From Hydractinia symbiolongicarpus (Eukaryota; Cnidaria; Hydrozoa; Anthoathecata; Hydractiniidae), in assembly GCF_029227915.1 (NCBI RefSeq), contig NC_079883.1, positions 10,540,001 to 10,604,000 of the forward strand: a stretch of 64,000 nucleotides of DNA, in the 5' to 3' direction. Made by a program: the position numbers and the translations under genes. Positions 25,129-40,490 of this stretch are shown here, piece after piece. Under the pieces are notes generated by a model. The model worked only from the letters and a program-made list of their open reading frames with translations. It ran no database searches and was not told the origin of the DNA. The stretch's first letter is position 1. The number at the start of each line of letters is the position of its first letter.

Positions 25129-25707
25129 TTTTAATGTTTTCTTACAACAATCCAACGATAAACGATGCTTGTTATCACAGTAGAAGTATACTAAACATTA
25201 CCGTGTAAATGAGATATAATTTAAGACGGTGCGAAGTATGCGGACGTAAAAGTACCACTCCCGGGAATTGATTTGGCGCGAAAACAGAAATGTGTGTTTC
25301 TGTACATCGTATAATGTCCGTTTTGGGAGCCGCGACTATGCGAAAGCATGTTAATTTTTATTTGTAGCACGACGCAATAGTCTGAAAGAGAAGCTGCTGG
25401 AGTTTGAGGTCTTCAGCATTACATCTACTCTGTTAATTTGGGCTTCTTCCGCGCCCGTGTTAGGATTTTCATAAAGCGTTCTTTGGTTTGCGTTGCGTAT
25501 GTCGGCCTACATCATCGACACGGCCTGTTTCCGGCTATTAGGAGCAATTCATATATTGGGCACTGCGTTTCGACTTTTTTATTAGACCACAGTAAAAAAA
25601 TTCACTCACAGAAGTCCCTTTCTTTCATGGCTACAAACACGAAGAATTCTGTCGTAAGTAAAACGAATGCGCAAGCCAAAATAACGATGGGGCGAAGTCA
25701 TAAGCAT

Positions 25708-25780
25708 CGCCCTGTGGCCCAATGGATAAGGCATCTGACTACGAATCAGGGGATTCCAGGTTCGACTCCTGGCAGGGTCG
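25708..25780 (+). tRNA. tRNA-Arg(ACG): tRNA-Arg(ACG), unit 5
   Basis: Identical to the reference copy. Confidence 0.85.
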
Positions 25781-26102
25781 CACTGTCGCATTTCGGCTGC
25801 ATGGTCTACTGTGTAACGCGCGCGCACGTTCTGGCGTAATGCGTTGATAAACGGAATGTACGCAGTCATATTGGAAAGTAATATCACGCACTTAGTATCG
25901 TCGCCTTTGTTAGCATTCATGTAAGTTACCATCCACTCGCTACAGTCGCTCTCCATCCTACGGCTAAATCAACAGCCGTGATTTTTACTATGTCGCCGTC
26001 CATCCGTACGCGGTGACAGTTGTAAGCTTTACAGTAACGTGACATGCTCCACAAGCAGTTACGGTGTGTGGACGATGCCTATCATGGCAACGCTTGTTCT
26101 TT

Positions 26103-26289
26103 ATCGCTTCTCGGCCTAATGGCTAAGATCAAGTGTAGTATCTGTTCTTATCAGTTTAATATCTGGTAGGCCATTCTCTGAATGGTCAGTATATTAATCT
26201 GATTTTTGGCCTTGGGTCATGGAGGTGGATTCATTCACGCCGTGACCACGGGTTGCCTTGGTGTTGCACTATTACCGATGGCGGCCCAC
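26103..26289 (+). ncRNA. U2: U2 snRNA, unit 5
   Basis: Identical to the reference copy. Confidence 0.93.
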
Positions 26290-26479
26290 ATAAGCAATAA
26301 AAGAATAATAGCAGTCCTCTTTCCGACGGCACTCTGCATAGTCTACGGCGGGAACAAAACGCGTACACTGGGGGAGAATACAGCCTATGCCCCGCGACAC
26401 GGCAGTTTATAACACACTCAAGCCACAAGCATTAACAAACTTTGAAGGGTACCCTCATGCTACGGTGCAGTTCCAACTC

Positions 26480-26645
26480 ATACTTACCTGACGGGGAAGT
26501 AAAGACTGATCAATGAGGGTTTTCTTCCAGAGTGAGGCTCTTGCATTGCACTACGCTTGGGCTGACCTCTGCGATTACTGCAAACGTCAGTAACTCGACC
26601 GTACAATTTCTGGTAGTGGGGGCCTGCGTCCGCGCTCGCCCCCTC
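26480..26645 (+). ncRNA. U1: U1 snRNA, unit 5
   Basis: Identical to the reference copy. Confidence 0.94.
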
Positions 26646-26993
26646 CTTAAGTCAAAATGAATGAGCTTAGAAAAGTTGCGCGGCCAAATGTCGGTGGTGA
26701 CTTAAACGCTAAGGTAAAACCTCGCTTGGCTGTTACGAAACGTGATTGCGATATAAGTCCTCGGAAGGCGGCGGAATTTTATTTTATTTGCCATTCCGTC
26801 AGGGTTATTGGATGATCGGCAATAGATCGAGTTTGTATGCATTTGAAAGCTCTTTTTTCTCGTACTATCACCTGAAAATGTCGTAGGAAAATGTCATAGG
26901 AAACACTTTCAACAACCGCCACGTTCCTTAATTGTTATAACAAGAAATATATCACAGCACCATTGAAATGAAAAGGCAACAAATGAAAATGAA

Positions 26994-27113
26994 AAGCCTA
27001 CGACACCGGGAGTTCCCAGGCGGTCCCCCATCCAAGTACTATCCCGGCCCGACGATGCTTAACTTCCGTGATCAGACGAGAACGGGTGTGTTCATCGTGG
27101 TATGGCCGTAGAC
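26994..27113 (-). rRNA. 5S rRNA: 5S rRNA, unit 5
   Basis: Identical to the reference copy. Confidence 0.97.
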
Positions 27114-27310
27114 ATTAGTAGGGGCAAATACGTGCAATTTATTTTGACGTTGTGATCAAATTTTTTTATTTAATTTCTTTGAGTTACTTAGGACAAGGCG
27201 TATGCATGGATTATCTATTAGACTTTAAGGTTATAGTTTTGTGAAAAAAACAATGTTTTTTTAAAGATGTGTGGCTATAAAAATAGCCGTTGTTTTCTGA
27301 GTGTAGCGGT

Positions 27311-27691
27311 TTACTTCTTCTGTCCTTTGTCGTTCTTCTTTGGGAGTAAGACAGCTTGAATGTTTGGCAAAACACCACCAGCTGCAATGGTTACACCGCT
27401 CAAAAGTTTGTTTAATTCTTCATCATTACGAACAGCCAATTGTAAATGTCTTGGAATAATCCTAGCTTTTTTGTTGTCTCTTGCTGCGTTACCAGCCAAC
27501 TCCAATATCTCAGCAGATAAATATTCCAAGACGGCTGCTAAGTAAACTGGTGCTCCAGATCCAATTCGGTTAGCATAGTGCCCTCTACGAAGGAATCTAT
27601 GCACTCTACCGACTGGAAATTGAAGTCCAGCTCTTGAGGATCTTGTCTTGGCTTTAGCCTTAGCTTTTCCACCTTTTCCACGTCCAGACAT
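27311..27691 (-). CDS. H2A: Histone H2A, unit 5
   Basis: 126 residues, reference protein. Stem-loop at 27273-27288. Confidence 0.98.
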   Translation of the reverse strand: MSGRGKGGKAKAKAKTRSSRAGLQFPVGRVHRFLRRGHYANRIGSGAPVYLAAVLEYLSAEILELAGNAARDNKKARIIPRHLQLAVRNDEELNKLLSGVTIAAGGVLPNIQAVLLPKKNDKGQKK

Positions 27692-27975
27692 AACTGCGAT
27701 TTGATTTGTAAGTTAATACAAAAACGTACGAATATTTAACGTAAGTGTTAACGAAATAAACTTTACTCGTTTTTTCATCATAAAAATAGGATCGAAATCA
27801 TGTTTTTTTAACCAATCATAATTAAGTATTAAACAAAAGATTTTTTTTTTAACCAATTAAATTGCGTATCGGCGTTTTCGGATCGAATTCGATCCGATTT
27901 TTTTACTTATAAACAAAAAGTTTTGACTTGCAGTTTAATGCTTATTTACAAGTTAAGTAGCAAAAATTTTTAACC

Positions 27976-28380
27976 ATGTCTGACGCAGCAGCTAAAGGAG
28001 GAAAACAGGCACCTAAAGTAGCCAAGAAAGGTGAAAAAAGAGCCGGCAAAAAAGGAGGAAAGATTGGTGGAACTGGTGAAAAGAAACGCAAGAGAAAGAG
28101 AAAGGAAAGTTATGCTATTTACATCTACAATGTTTTGAAACAAGTTCACCCAGATGTCGGAGTTTCAAGCAAAGCTATGAGCATCATGAACTCATTTGTC
28201 AACGACATCTTTGAGCGCATTGCTTCCGAAGCTTCGCGTTTGGCTCTTCAAAACAAAAAGTCGACCATCTCTTCTCGTGAAATTCAAACCGCAGTACGTC
28301 TTCTCTTGCCTGGAGAACTTGCAAAACACGCAGTCAGTGAAGGAACAAAAGCCGTCACAAAATACACAAGCAGCAAGTAA
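27976..28380 (+). CDS. H2B: Histone H2B, unit 5 (downstream element lost)
   Basis: 134 residues, reference protein. The stem-loop at 28404-28419 and the next ACACAT are intact, but the CTTTAAAAAAACATT downstream element is gone. If that element is needed for U7-dependent cleavage, the mRNA of this copy may be processed poorly or read on towards H4. Confidence 0.97.
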   Translation: MSDAAAKGGKQAPKVAKKGEKRAGKKGGKIGGTGEKKRKRKRKESYAIYIYNVLKQVHPDVGVSSKAMSIMNSFVNDIFERIASEASRLALQNKKSTISSREIQTAVRLLLPGELAKHAVSEGTKAVTKYTSSK

Positions 28381-28425
28381 ACCAACGTCTACCAAACACA
28401 AACGGTCTTTTTTAAGACCACACAT

Positions 28426-28434
28426 ACCACACAT
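28426..28434. other. Deletion scar with 9-bp templated filler
   Basis: ACCACACAT at 28417-28425 is copied directly at 28426-28434, then the sequence resumes at TGTTATTGC, corresponding to 3085 of unit 1. Bases 2903-3084 of unit 1 are missing. Confidence 0.9.
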
Positions 28435-28669
28435 TGTTATTGCTTACATTTAACTTAACCCAGCTTTTCACGGAAACACTCCCAGGCAAATTAACCCTAC
28501 AAAGTATTTCTAAATTTTTTTTGTGTCATATATGACATAGTATCGTATAGCAATAAATGTAACTGTGACAAGACTTTACACATTGTGTAATTTGGAAGCG
28601 TGCACAAAGTAATGTTTTAAAAGATTTGTGGCTATAAAAATAGCCGTTTTTGTTGAGCAATGACAACGC

Positions 28670-29026
<357 letters not shown>

Positions 29027-29504
29027 TTAACAGAATTCAGACAGCTTTAAAAAGAGGCCATAAAATTACCTACTGCTCGTGGAAACACCCTAATTAACCA
29101 ATAGAGTTGCGTCATTACAAAATGTTCCGAACATTTTGTACATTTTTTTAAGTAAAACTGTAGTTTTTTTAAAAATTCGTGGTCTTAATGTTTCAGTAAG
29201 GCAATAAATTTGGCATCGTTGGAATTCGCCAAACCTTCTGCTACTTACTAAAAAAAAAAAAAGTCAAAAGCTTTTGTGTATCAGAAGATACAGCCGTTTT
29301 CCCGTAGCCAAAAAACACAGATTTTATAAAAATGTTAAAGTAATGAGCGTAATGTCATTATGCAGCCAATCAGAAATTACTTTCTTAGCACCAATCAAAT
29401 GGTTTGTTTTGAACCTTAGCTGTCAATCAATATGAGAAATAAAACTTTGGCGCGATAGTGCATTTTAGACCGTCTTGTGTATCCGTACTACATCGACTTC
29501 TTAA

Positions 29505-29918
<414 letters not shown>

Positions 29919-30279
29919 GCATCTTACCAAACAAAAAACGGCTATTTTTATAGCCACACATCCATAAAAAATATTACGGCTAGCTTTTTATATCAAACTT
30001 TGTTCTGCTTTCTGTTTAAATTTTATGCTACATAAAAATTTTATGCTACATAAAGTTTGACAATGTTAAAAATATGAAGGGCAAGAAAAGTAAAAGCAAG
30101 AAAATAAGAAATTTAAAAACGAAAATACTTAAACTTAGGGAATCTAATCTTAAAATTACTCTTTTTTAACTGTTTAAGTGACTTAAACAAGTTTAACTTT
30201 GTACCAAGATAATGTTTTTTTGTAAATGTGTGGCTATAAAAATAGCCGTTTGTTAATGTAATAGCCAGATACACACAAA

Positions 30280-30831
30280 TTATTTTTTTGCGGTCTTCTT
30301 TGCTGCCTTTTTGGGAGTCTTTTTGACCTTCTTTGCTGCAGGTTTTTTAGCAACAGGCTTCTTTGTGGGTTTCTTAGCTGCTGGTTTCTTAGCCGAGGCT
30401 TTCTTTGTGGCAGGCTTCTTTGCTGCTTTCTTTGGCGTGCTCTTCTTTGCTGGCTTCTTTTTTGGTGTACTTTTCTTTGCAGTAGGCTTCTTTGCCGTTG
30501 GCTTTTTTGCTGCGGCCTTTTTCTTAGGTTTTTCTTTTTTTACCTGACCTAGCTTGAATGATCCAGAAGCACCAGTGCCTTTAGTTTGAATCAAATCGCC
30601 TGATGTTACTCCTCGTTTAAGAGCCATTTTCAGATGATGATCTGAGTTTTCAGCAACTTTGTAATTTGCATGAATATATTTTGTAATAGCTTGGCGAGAT
30701 GAACCACCGCGTTCCTTTAGGGTAGCGATAGCAGCCTTGATCATGTCCACATATTTAGGGTGATCAGCTGTCTTCTTTGCAGCAGGTTTCTTCTTGGGTG
30801 CGATTTTCTTTGGAGAAGCTGCTTCACTCAT
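30280..30831 (-). CDS. H1: Histone H1, unit 5
   Basis: 183 residues, reference protein. Stem-loop at 30232-30247. Confidence 0.97.
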   Translation of the reverse strand: MSEAASPKKIAPKKKPAAKKTADHPKYVDMIKAAIATLKERGGSSRQAITKYIHANYKVAENSDHHLKMALKRGVTSGDLIQTKGTGASGSFKLGQVKKEKPKKKAAAKKPTAKKPTAKKSTPKKKPAKKSTPKKAAKKPATKKASAKKPAAKKPTKKPVAKKPAAKKVKKTPKKAAKKTAKK

Positions 30832-31410
30832 TTTTAATGTTTTCTTACAACAATCCAACGATAAACGATGCTTGTTATCACAGTAGAAGTATACTAAACA
30901 TTACCGTGTAAATGAGATATAATTTAAGACGGTGCGAAGTATGCGGACGTAAAAGTACCACTCCCGGGAATTGATTTGGCGCGAAAACAGAAATGTGTGT
31001 TTCTGTACATCGTATAATGTCCGTTTTGGGAGCCGCGACTATGCGAAAGCATGTTAATTTTTATTTGTAGCACGACGCAATAGTCTGAAAGAGAAGCTGC
31101 TGGAGTTTGAGGTCTTCAGCATTACATCTACTCTGTTAATTTGGGCTTCTTCCGCGCCCGTGTTAGGATTTTCATAAAGCGTTCTTTGGTTTGCGTTGCG
31201 TATGTCGGCCTACATCATCGACACGGCCTGTTTCCGGCTATTAGGAGCAATTCATATATTGGGCACTGCGTTTCGACTTTTTTATTAGACCACAGTAAAA
31301 AAATTCACTCACAGAAGTCCCTTTCTTTCATGGCTACAAACACGAAGAATTCTGTCGTAAGTAAAACGAATGCGCAAGCCAAAATAACGATGGGGCGAAG
31401 TCATAAGCAT

Positions 31411-31483
31411 CGCCCTGTGGCCCAATGGATAAGGCATCTGACTACGAATCAGGGGATTCCAGGTTCGACTCCTGGCAGGGTCG
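31411..31483 (+). tRNA. tRNA-Arg(ACG): tRNA-Arg(ACG), unit 6
   Basis: Identical to the reference copy. Confidence 0.85.
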
Positions 31484-31805
31484 CACTGTCGCATTTCGGC
31501 TGCATGGTCTACTGTGTAACGCGCGCGCACGTTCTGGCGTAATGCGTTGATAAACGGAATGTACGCAGTCATATTGGAAAGTAATATCACGCACTTAGTA
31601 TCGTCGCCTTTGTTAGCATTCATGTAAGTTACCATCCACTCGCTACAGTCGCTCTCCATCCTACGGCTAAATCAACAGCCGTGATTTTTACTATGTCGCC
31701 GTCCATCCGTACGCGGTGACAGTTGTAAGCTTTACAGTAACGTGACATGCTCCACAAGCAGTTACGGTGTGTGGACGATGCCTATCATGGCAACGCTTGT
31801 TCTTT

Positions 31806-31992
31806 ATCGCTTCTCGGCCTAATGGCTAAGATCAAGTGTAGTATCTGTTCTTATCAGTTTAATATCTGGTAGGCCATTCTCTGAATGGTCAGTATATTAA
31901 TCTGATTTTTGGCCTTGGGTCATGGAGGTGGATTCATTCACGCCGTGACCACGGGTTGCCTTGGTGTTGCACTATTACCGATGGCGGCCCAC
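31806..31992 (+). ncRNA. U2: U2 snRNA, unit 6
   Basis: Identical to the reference copy. Confidence 0.93.
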
Positions 31993-32182
31993 ATAAGCAA
32001 TAAAAGAATAATAGCAGTCCTCTTTCCGACGGCACTCTGCATAGTCTACGGCGGGAACAAAACGCGTACACTGGGGGAGAATACAGCCTATGCCCCGCGA
32101 CACGGCAGTTTATAACACACTCAAGCCACAAGCATTAACAAACTTTGAAGGGTACCCTCATGCTACGGTGCAGTTCCAACTC

Positions 32183-32348
32183 ATACTTACCTGACGGGGA
32201 AGTAAAGACTGATCAATGAGGGTTTTCTTCCAGAGTGAGGCTCTTGCATTGCACTACGCTTGGGCTGACCTCTGCGATTACTGCAAACGTCAGTAACTCG
32301 ACCGTACAATTTCTGGTAGTGGGGGCCTGCGTCCGCGCTCGCCCCCTC
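32183..32348 (+). ncRNA. U1: U1 snRNA, unit 6
   Basis: Identical to the reference copy. Confidence 0.94.
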
Positions 32349-32696
32349 CTTAAGTCAAAATGAATGAGCTTAGAAAAGTTGCGCGGCCAAATGTCGGTGG
32401 TGACTTAAACGCTAAGGTAAAACCTCGCTTGGCTGTTACGAAACGTGATTGCGATATAAGTCCTCGGAAGGCGGCGGAATTTTATTTTATTTGCCATTCC
32501 GTCAGGGTTATTGGATGATCGGCAATAGATCGAGTTTGTATGCATTTGAAAGCTCTTTTTTCTCGTACTATCACCTGAAAATGTCGTAGGAAAATGTCAT
32601 AGGAAACACTTTCAACAACCGCCACGTTCCTTAATTGTTATAACAAGAAATATATCACAGCACCATTGAAATGAAAAGGCAACAAATGAAAATGAA

Positions 32697-32816
32697 AAGC
32701 CTACGACACCGGGAGTTCCCAGGCGGTCCCCCATCCAAGTACTATCCCGGCCCGACGATGCTTAACTTCCGTGATCAGACGAGAACGGGTGTGTTCATCG
32801 TGGTATGGCCGTAGAC
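32697..32816 (-). rRNA. 5S rRNA: 5S rRNA, unit 6
   Basis: Identical to the reference copy. Confidence 0.97.
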
Positions 32817-33013
32817 ATTAGTAGGGGCAAATACGTGCAATTTATTTTGACGTTGTGATCAAATTTTTTTATTTAATTTCTTTGAGTTACTTAGGACAAG
32901 GCGTATGCATGGATTATCTATTAGACTTTAAGGTTATAGTTTTGTGAAAAAAACAATGTTTTTTTAAAGATGTGTGGCTATAAAAATAGCCGTTGTTTTC
33001 TGAGTGTAGCGGT

Positions 33014-33323
33014 TTACTTCTTCTGTCCTTTGTCGTTCTTCTTTGGGAGTAAGACAGCTTGAATGTTTGGCAAAACACCACCAGCTGCAATGGTTACACC
33101 GCTCAAAAGTTTGTTTAATTCTTCATCATTACGAACAGCCAATTGTAAATGTCTTGGAATAATCCTAGCTTTTTTGTTGTCTCTTGCTGCGTTACCAGCC
33201 AACTCCAATATCTCAGCAGATAAATATTCCAAGACGGCTGCTAAGTAAACTGGTGCTCCAGATCCAATTCGGTTAGCATAGTGCCCTCTACGAAGGAATC
33301 TATGCACTCTACCGACTGGACAT
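33014..33323 (-). pseudogene. H2A: H2A remnant fused to the H4 promoter and start codon
   Basis: The H2A sequence from residue 26 (PVGRVHRF...) to the stop is present at 33014-33320 with its stem-loop at 32976-32991. Directly upstream, at 33321-33323, sits the H4 start codon with the H4 leader and promoter. Read from that ATG the frame is M-S-S-R-stop, out of register with H2A, so the transcript should encode neither H2A nor H4. The first 25 codons of H2A (tail and start) are lost. The breakpoint shares only 2 bp (GA) between the two sides. The H4/H3 promoter is complete, so a short chimeric mRNA with a histone stem-loop could still be made. Confidence 0.95.
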
Positions 33324-33846
33324 ATTGATATAGTTGCGTACAGAACGAGTACAAAAACAACGTTTGAGTTAACAGAATTCAGACAGCTTTAAAAAGAGGC
33401 CATAAAATTACCTACTGCTCGTGGAAACACCCTAATTAACCAATAGAGTTGCGTCATTACAAAATGTTCCGAACATTTTGTACATTTTTTTAAGTAAAAC
33501 TGTAGTTTTTTTAAAAATTCGTGGTCTTAATGTTTCAGTAAGGCAATAAATTTGGCATCGTTGGAATTCGCCAAACCTTCTGCTACTTACTAAAAAAAAA
33601 AAAAGTCAAAAGCTTTTGTGTATCAGAAGATACAGCCGTTTTCCCGTAGCCAAAAAACACAGATTTTATAAAAATGTTAAAGTAATGAGCGTAATGTCAT
33701 TATGCAGCCAATCAGAAATTACTTTCTTAGCACCAATCAAATGGTTTGTTTTGAACCTTAGCTGTCAATCAATATGAGAAATAAAACTTTGGCGCGATAG
33801 TGCATTTTAGACCGTCTTGTGTATCCGTACTACATCGACTTCTTAA

Positions 33847-34260
<414 letters not shown>

Positions 34261-34621
34261 GCATCTTACCAAACAAAAAACGGCTATTTTTATAGCCACA
34301 CATCCATAAAAAATATTACGGCTAGCTTTTTATATCAAACTTTGTTCTGCTTTCTGTTTAAATTTTATGCTACATAAAAATTTTATGCTACATAAAGTTT
34401 GACAATGTTAAAAATATGAAGGGCAAGAAAAGTAAAAGCAAGAAAATAAGAAATTTAAAAACGAAAATACTTAAACTTAGGGAATCTAATCTTAAAATTA
34501 CTCTTTTTTAACTGTTTAAGTGACTTAAACAAGTTTAACTTTGTACCAAGATAATGTTTTTTTGTAAATGTGTGGCTATAAAAATAGCCGTTTGTTAATG
34601 TAATAGCCAGATACACACAAA

Positions 34622-35173
34622 TTATTTTTTTGCGGTCTTCTTTGCTGCCTTTTTGGGAGTCTTTTTGACCTTCTTTGCTGCAGGTTTTTTAGCAACAGGC
34701 TTCTTTGTGGGTTTCTTAGCTGCTGGTTTCTTAGCCGAGGCTTTCTTTGTGGCAGGCTTCTTTGCTGCTTTCTTTGGCGTGCTCTTCTTTGCTGGCTTCT
34801 TTTTTGGTGTACTTTTCTTTGCAGTAGGCTTCTTTGCCGTTGGCTTTTTTGCTGCGGCCTTTTTCTTAGGTTTTTCTTTTTTTACCTGACCTAGCTTGAA
34901 TGATCCAGAAGCACCAGTGCCTTTAGTTTGAATCAAATCGCCTGATGTTACTCCTCGTTTAAGAGCCATTTTCAGATGATGATCTGAGTTTTCAGCAACT
35001 TTGTAATTTGCATGAATATATTTTGTAATAGCTTGGCGAGATGAACCACCGCGTTCCTTTAGGGTAGCGATAGCAGCCTTGATCATGTCCACATATTTAG
35101 GGTGATCAGCTGTCTTCTTTGCAGCAGGTTTCTTCTTGGGTGCGATTTTCTTTGGAGAAGCTGCTTCACTCAT
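34622..35173 (-). CDS. H1: Histone H1, unit 6
   Basis: 183 residues, reference protein. Stem-loop at 34574-34589. Confidence 0.97.
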   Translation of the reverse strand: MSEAASPKKIAPKKKPAAKKTADHPKYVDMIKAAIATLKERGGSSRQAITKYIHANYKVAENSDHHLKMALKRGVTSGDLIQTKGTGASGSFKLGQVKKEKPKKKAAAKKPTAKKPTAKKSTPKKKPAKKSTPKKAAKKPATKKASAKKPAAKKPTKKPVAKKPAAKKVKKTPKKAAKKTAKK

Positions 35174-35752
35174 TTTTAATGTTTTCTTACAACAATCCAA
35201 CGATAAACGATGCTTGTTATCACAGTAGAAGTATACTAAACATTACCGTGTAAATGAGATATAATTTAAGACGGTGCGAAGTATGCGGACGTAAAAGTAC
35301 CACTCCCGGGAATTGATTTGGCGCGAAAACAGAAATGTGTGTTTCTGTACATCGTATAATGTCCGTTTTGGGAGCCGCGACTATGCGAAAGCATGTTAAT
35401 TTTTATTTGTAGCACGACGCAATAGTCTGAAAGAGAAGCTGCTGGAGTTTGAGGTCTTCAGCATTACATCTACTCTGTTAATTTGGGCTTCTTCCGCGCC
35501 CGTGTTAGGATTTTCATAAAGCGTTCTTTGGTTTGCGTTGCGTATGTCGGCCTACATCATCGACACGGCCTGTTTCCGGCTATTAGGAGCAATTCATATA
35601 TTGGGCACTGCGTTTCGACTTTTTTATTAGACCACAGTAAAAAAATTCACTCACAGAAGTCCCTTTCTTTCATGGCTACAAACACGAAGAATTCTGTCGT
35701 AAGTAAAACGAATGCGCAAGCCAAAATAACGATGGGGCGAAGTCATAAGCAT

Positions 35753-35825
35753 CGCCCTGTGGCCCAATGGATAAGGCATCTGACTACGAATCAGGGGATT
35801 CCAGGTTCGACTCCTGGCAGGGTCG
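35753..35825 (+). tRNA. tRNA-Arg(ACG): tRNA-Arg(ACG), unit 7
   Basis: Identical to the reference copy. Confidence 0.85.
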
Positions 35826-36147
35826 CACTGTCGCATTTCGGCTGCATGGTCTACTGTGTAACGCGCGCGCACGTTCTGGCGTAATGCGTTGATAAACGGA
35901 ATGTACGCAGTCATATTGGAAAGTAATATCACGCACTTAGTATCGTCGCCTTTGTTAGCATTCATGTAAGTTACCATCCACTCGCTACAGTCGCTCTCCA
36001 TCCTACGGCTAAATCAACAGCCGTGATTTTTACTATGTCGCCGTCCATCCGTACGCGGTGACAGTTGTAAGCTTTACAGTAACGTGACATGCTCCACAAG
36101 CAGTTACGGTGTGTGGACGATGCCTATCATGGCAACGCTTGTTCTTT

Positions 36148-36334
36148 ATCGCTTCTCGGCCTAATGGCTAAGATCAAGTGTAGTATCTGTTCTTATCAGT
36201 TTAATATCTGGTAGGCCATTCTCTGAATGGTCAGTATATTAATCTGATTTTTGGCCTTGGGTCATGGAGGTGGATTCATTCACGCCGTGACCACGGGTTG
36301 CCTTGGTGTTGCACTATTACCGATGGCGGCCCAC
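36148..36334 (+). ncRNA. U2: U2 snRNA, unit 7
   Basis: Identical to the reference copy. Confidence 0.93.
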
Positions 36335-36524
36335 ATAAGCAATAAAAGAATAATAGCAGTCCTCTTTCCGACGGCACTCTGCATAGTCTACGGCGGGAAC
36401 AAAACGCGTACACTGGGGGAGAATACAGCCTATGCCCCGCGACACGGCAGTTTATAACACACTCAAGCCACAAGCATTAACAAACTTTGAAGGGTACCCT
36501 CATGCTACGGTGCAGTTCCAACTC

Positions 36525-36690
36525 ATACTTACCTGACGGGGAAGTAAAGACTGATCAATGAGGGTTTTCTTCCAGAGTGAGGCTCTTGCATTGCACTACG
36601 CTTGGGCTGACCTCTGCGATTACTGCAAACGTCAGTAACTCGACCGTACAATTTCTGGTAGTGGGGGCCTGCGTCCGCGCTCGCCCCCTC
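36525..36690 (+). ncRNA. U1: U1 snRNA, unit 7
   Basis: Identical to the reference copy. Confidence 0.94.
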
Positions 36691-37038
36691 CTTAAGTCAA
36701 AATGAATGAGCTTAGAAAAGTTGCGCGGCCAAATGTCGGTGGTGACTTAAACGCTAAGGTAAAACCTCGCTTGGCTGTTACGAAACGTGATTGCGATATA
36801 AGTCCTCGGAAGGCGGCGGAATTTTATTTTATTTGCCATTCCGTCAGGGTTATTGGATGATCGGCAATAGATCGAGTTTGTATGCATTTGAAAGCTCTTT
36901 TTTCTCGTACTATCACCTGAAAATGTCGTAGGAAAATGTCATAGGAAACACTTTCAACAACCGCCACGTTCCTTAATTGTTATAACAAGAAATATATCAC
37001 AGCACCATTGAAATGAAAAGGCAACAAATGAAAATGAA

Positions 37039-37158
37039 AAGCCTACGACACCGGGAGTTCCCAGGCGGTCCCCCATCCAAGTACTATCCCGGCCCGACGA
37101 TGCTTAACTTCCGTGATCAGACGAGAACGGGTGTGTTCATCGTGGTATGGCCGTAGAC
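37039..37158 (-). rRNA. 5S rRNA: 5S rRNA, unit 7
   Basis: Identical to the reference copy. Confidence 0.97.
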
Positions 37159-37355
37159 ATTAGTAGGGGCAAATACGTGCAATTTATTTTGACGTTGTGA
37201 TCAAATTTTTTTATTTAATTTCTTTGAGTTACTTAGGACAAGGCGTATGCATGGATTATCTATTAGACTTTAAGGTTATAGTTTTGTGAAAAAAACAATG
37301 TTTTTTTAAAGATGTGTGGCTATAAAAATAGCCGTTGTTTTCTGAGTGTAGCGGT

Positions 37356-37736
37356 TTACTTCTTCTGTCCTTTGTCGTTCTTCTTTGGGAGTAAGACAGC
37401 TTGAATGTTTGGCAAAACACCACCAGCTGCAATGGTTACACCGCTCAAAAGTTTGTTTAATTCTTCATCATTACGAACAGCCAATTGTAAATGTCTTGGA
37501 ATAATCCTAGCTTTTTTGTTGTCTCTTGCTGCGTTACCAGCCAACTCCAATATCTCAGCAGATAAATATTCCAAGACGGCTGCTAAGTAAACTGGTGCTC
37601 CAGATCCAATTCGGTTAGCATAGTGCCCTCTACGAAGGAATCTATGCACTCTACCGACTGGAAATTGAAGTCCAGCTCTTGAGGATCTTGTCTTGGCTTT
37701 AGCCTTAGCTTTTCCACCTTTTCCACGTCCAGACAT
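37356..37736 (-). CDS. H2A: Histone H2A, unit 7
   Basis: 126 residues, reference protein. Stem-loop at 37318-37333. The shared promoter has the C-to-T change at 37915, 8 bp from the palindrome. Confidence 0.98.
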   Translation of the reverse strand: MSGRGKGGKAKAKAKTRSSRAGLQFPVGRVHRFLRRGHYANRIGSGAPVYLAAVLEYLSAEILELAGNAARDNKKARIIPRHLQLAVRNDEELNKLLSGVTIAAGGVLPNIQAVLLPKKNDKGQKK

Positions 37737-38020
37737 AACTGCGATTTGATTTGTAAGTTAATACAAAAACGTACGAATATTTAACGTAAGTGTTAACGAA
37801 ATAAACTTTACTCGTTTTTTCATCATAAAAATAGGATCGAAATCATGTTTTTTTAACCAATCATAATTAAGTATTAAACAAAAGATTTTTTTTTTAACCA
37901 ATTAAATTGCGTATTGGCGTTTTCGGATCGAATTCGATCCGATTTTTTTACTTATAAACAAAAAGTTTTGACTTGCAGTTTAATGCTTATTTACAAGTTA
38001 AGTAGCAAAAATTTTTAACC

Positions 38021-38418
<398 letters not shown>

Positions 38419-38880
38419 ACCAACGTCTACCAAACACAAACGGTCTTTTTTAAGACCACACATCTTTAAAAAAACATTTACTTGGCGTCACTACAAGTTA
38501 ACCGAAGTTAATAAAACTTCTAAATAATGTGCTTAAGAACACTAGCCTACATTTAAAATACTTCCCCATGTGTGTGTGTGGATTAGCTTCACTTTTCATA
38601 CGTATTATTAGCTGTACTTGCAGAAAAGACAAGTACATTGATCCATGTTATTGCTTACATTTAACTTAACCCAGCTTTTCACGGAAACACTCCCAGGCAA
38701 ATTAACCCTACAAAGTATTTCTAAATTTTTTTTGTGTCATATATGACATAGTATCGTATAGCAATAAATGTAACTGTGACAAGACTTTACACATTGTGTA
38801 ATTTGGAAGCGTGCACAAAGTAATGTTTTAAAAGATTTGTGGCTATAAAAATAGCCGTTTTTGTTGAGCAATGACAACGC

Positions 38881-39237
<357 letters not shown>

Positions 39238-39715
39238 TTAACAGAATTCAGACAGCTTTAAAAAGAGGCCATAAAATTACCTACTGCTCGTGGAAACACC
39301 CTAATTAACCAATAGAGTTGCGTCATTACAAAATGTTCCGAACATTTTGTACATTTTTTTAAGTAAAACTGTAGTTTTTTTAAAAATTCGTGGTCTTAAT
39401 GTTTCAGTAAGGCAATAAATTTGGCATCGTTGGAATTCGCCAAACCTTCTGCTACTTACTAAAAAAAAAAAAAGTCAAAAGCTTTTGTGTATCAGAAGAT
39501 ACAGCCGTTTTCCCGTAGCCAAAAAACACAGATTTTATAAAAATGTTAAAGTAATGAGCGTAATGTCATTATGCAGCCAATCAGAAATTACTTTCTTAGC
39601 ACCAATCAAATGGTTTGTTTTGAACCTTAGCTGTCAATCAATATGAGAAATAAAACTTTGGCGCGATAGTGCATTTTAGACCGTCTTGTGTATCCGTACT
39701 ACATCGACTTCTTAA

Positions 39716-40129
<414 letters not shown>

Positions 40130-40490
40130 GCATCTTACCAAACAAAAAACGGCTATTTTTATAGCCACACATCCATAAAAAATATTACGGCTAGCTTTTT
40201 ATATCAAACTTTGTTCTGCTTTCTGTTTAAATTTTATGCTACATAAAAATTTTATGCTACATAAAGTTTGACAATGTTAAAAATATGAAGGGCAAGAAAA
40301 GTAAAAGCAAGAAAATAAGAAATTTAAAAACGAAAATACTTAAACTTAGGGAATCTAATCTTAAAATTACTCTTTTTTAACTGTTTAAGTGACTTAAACA
40401 AGTTTAACTTTGTACCAAGATAATGTTTTTTTGTAAATGTGTGGCTATAAAAATAGCCGTTTGTTAATGTAATAGCCAGATACACACAAA

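Noticed and set aside
28192-28453. New protein ends created at the unit 5 deletion
   Set aside because: These are shadow frames of H2B running into the deletion scar.
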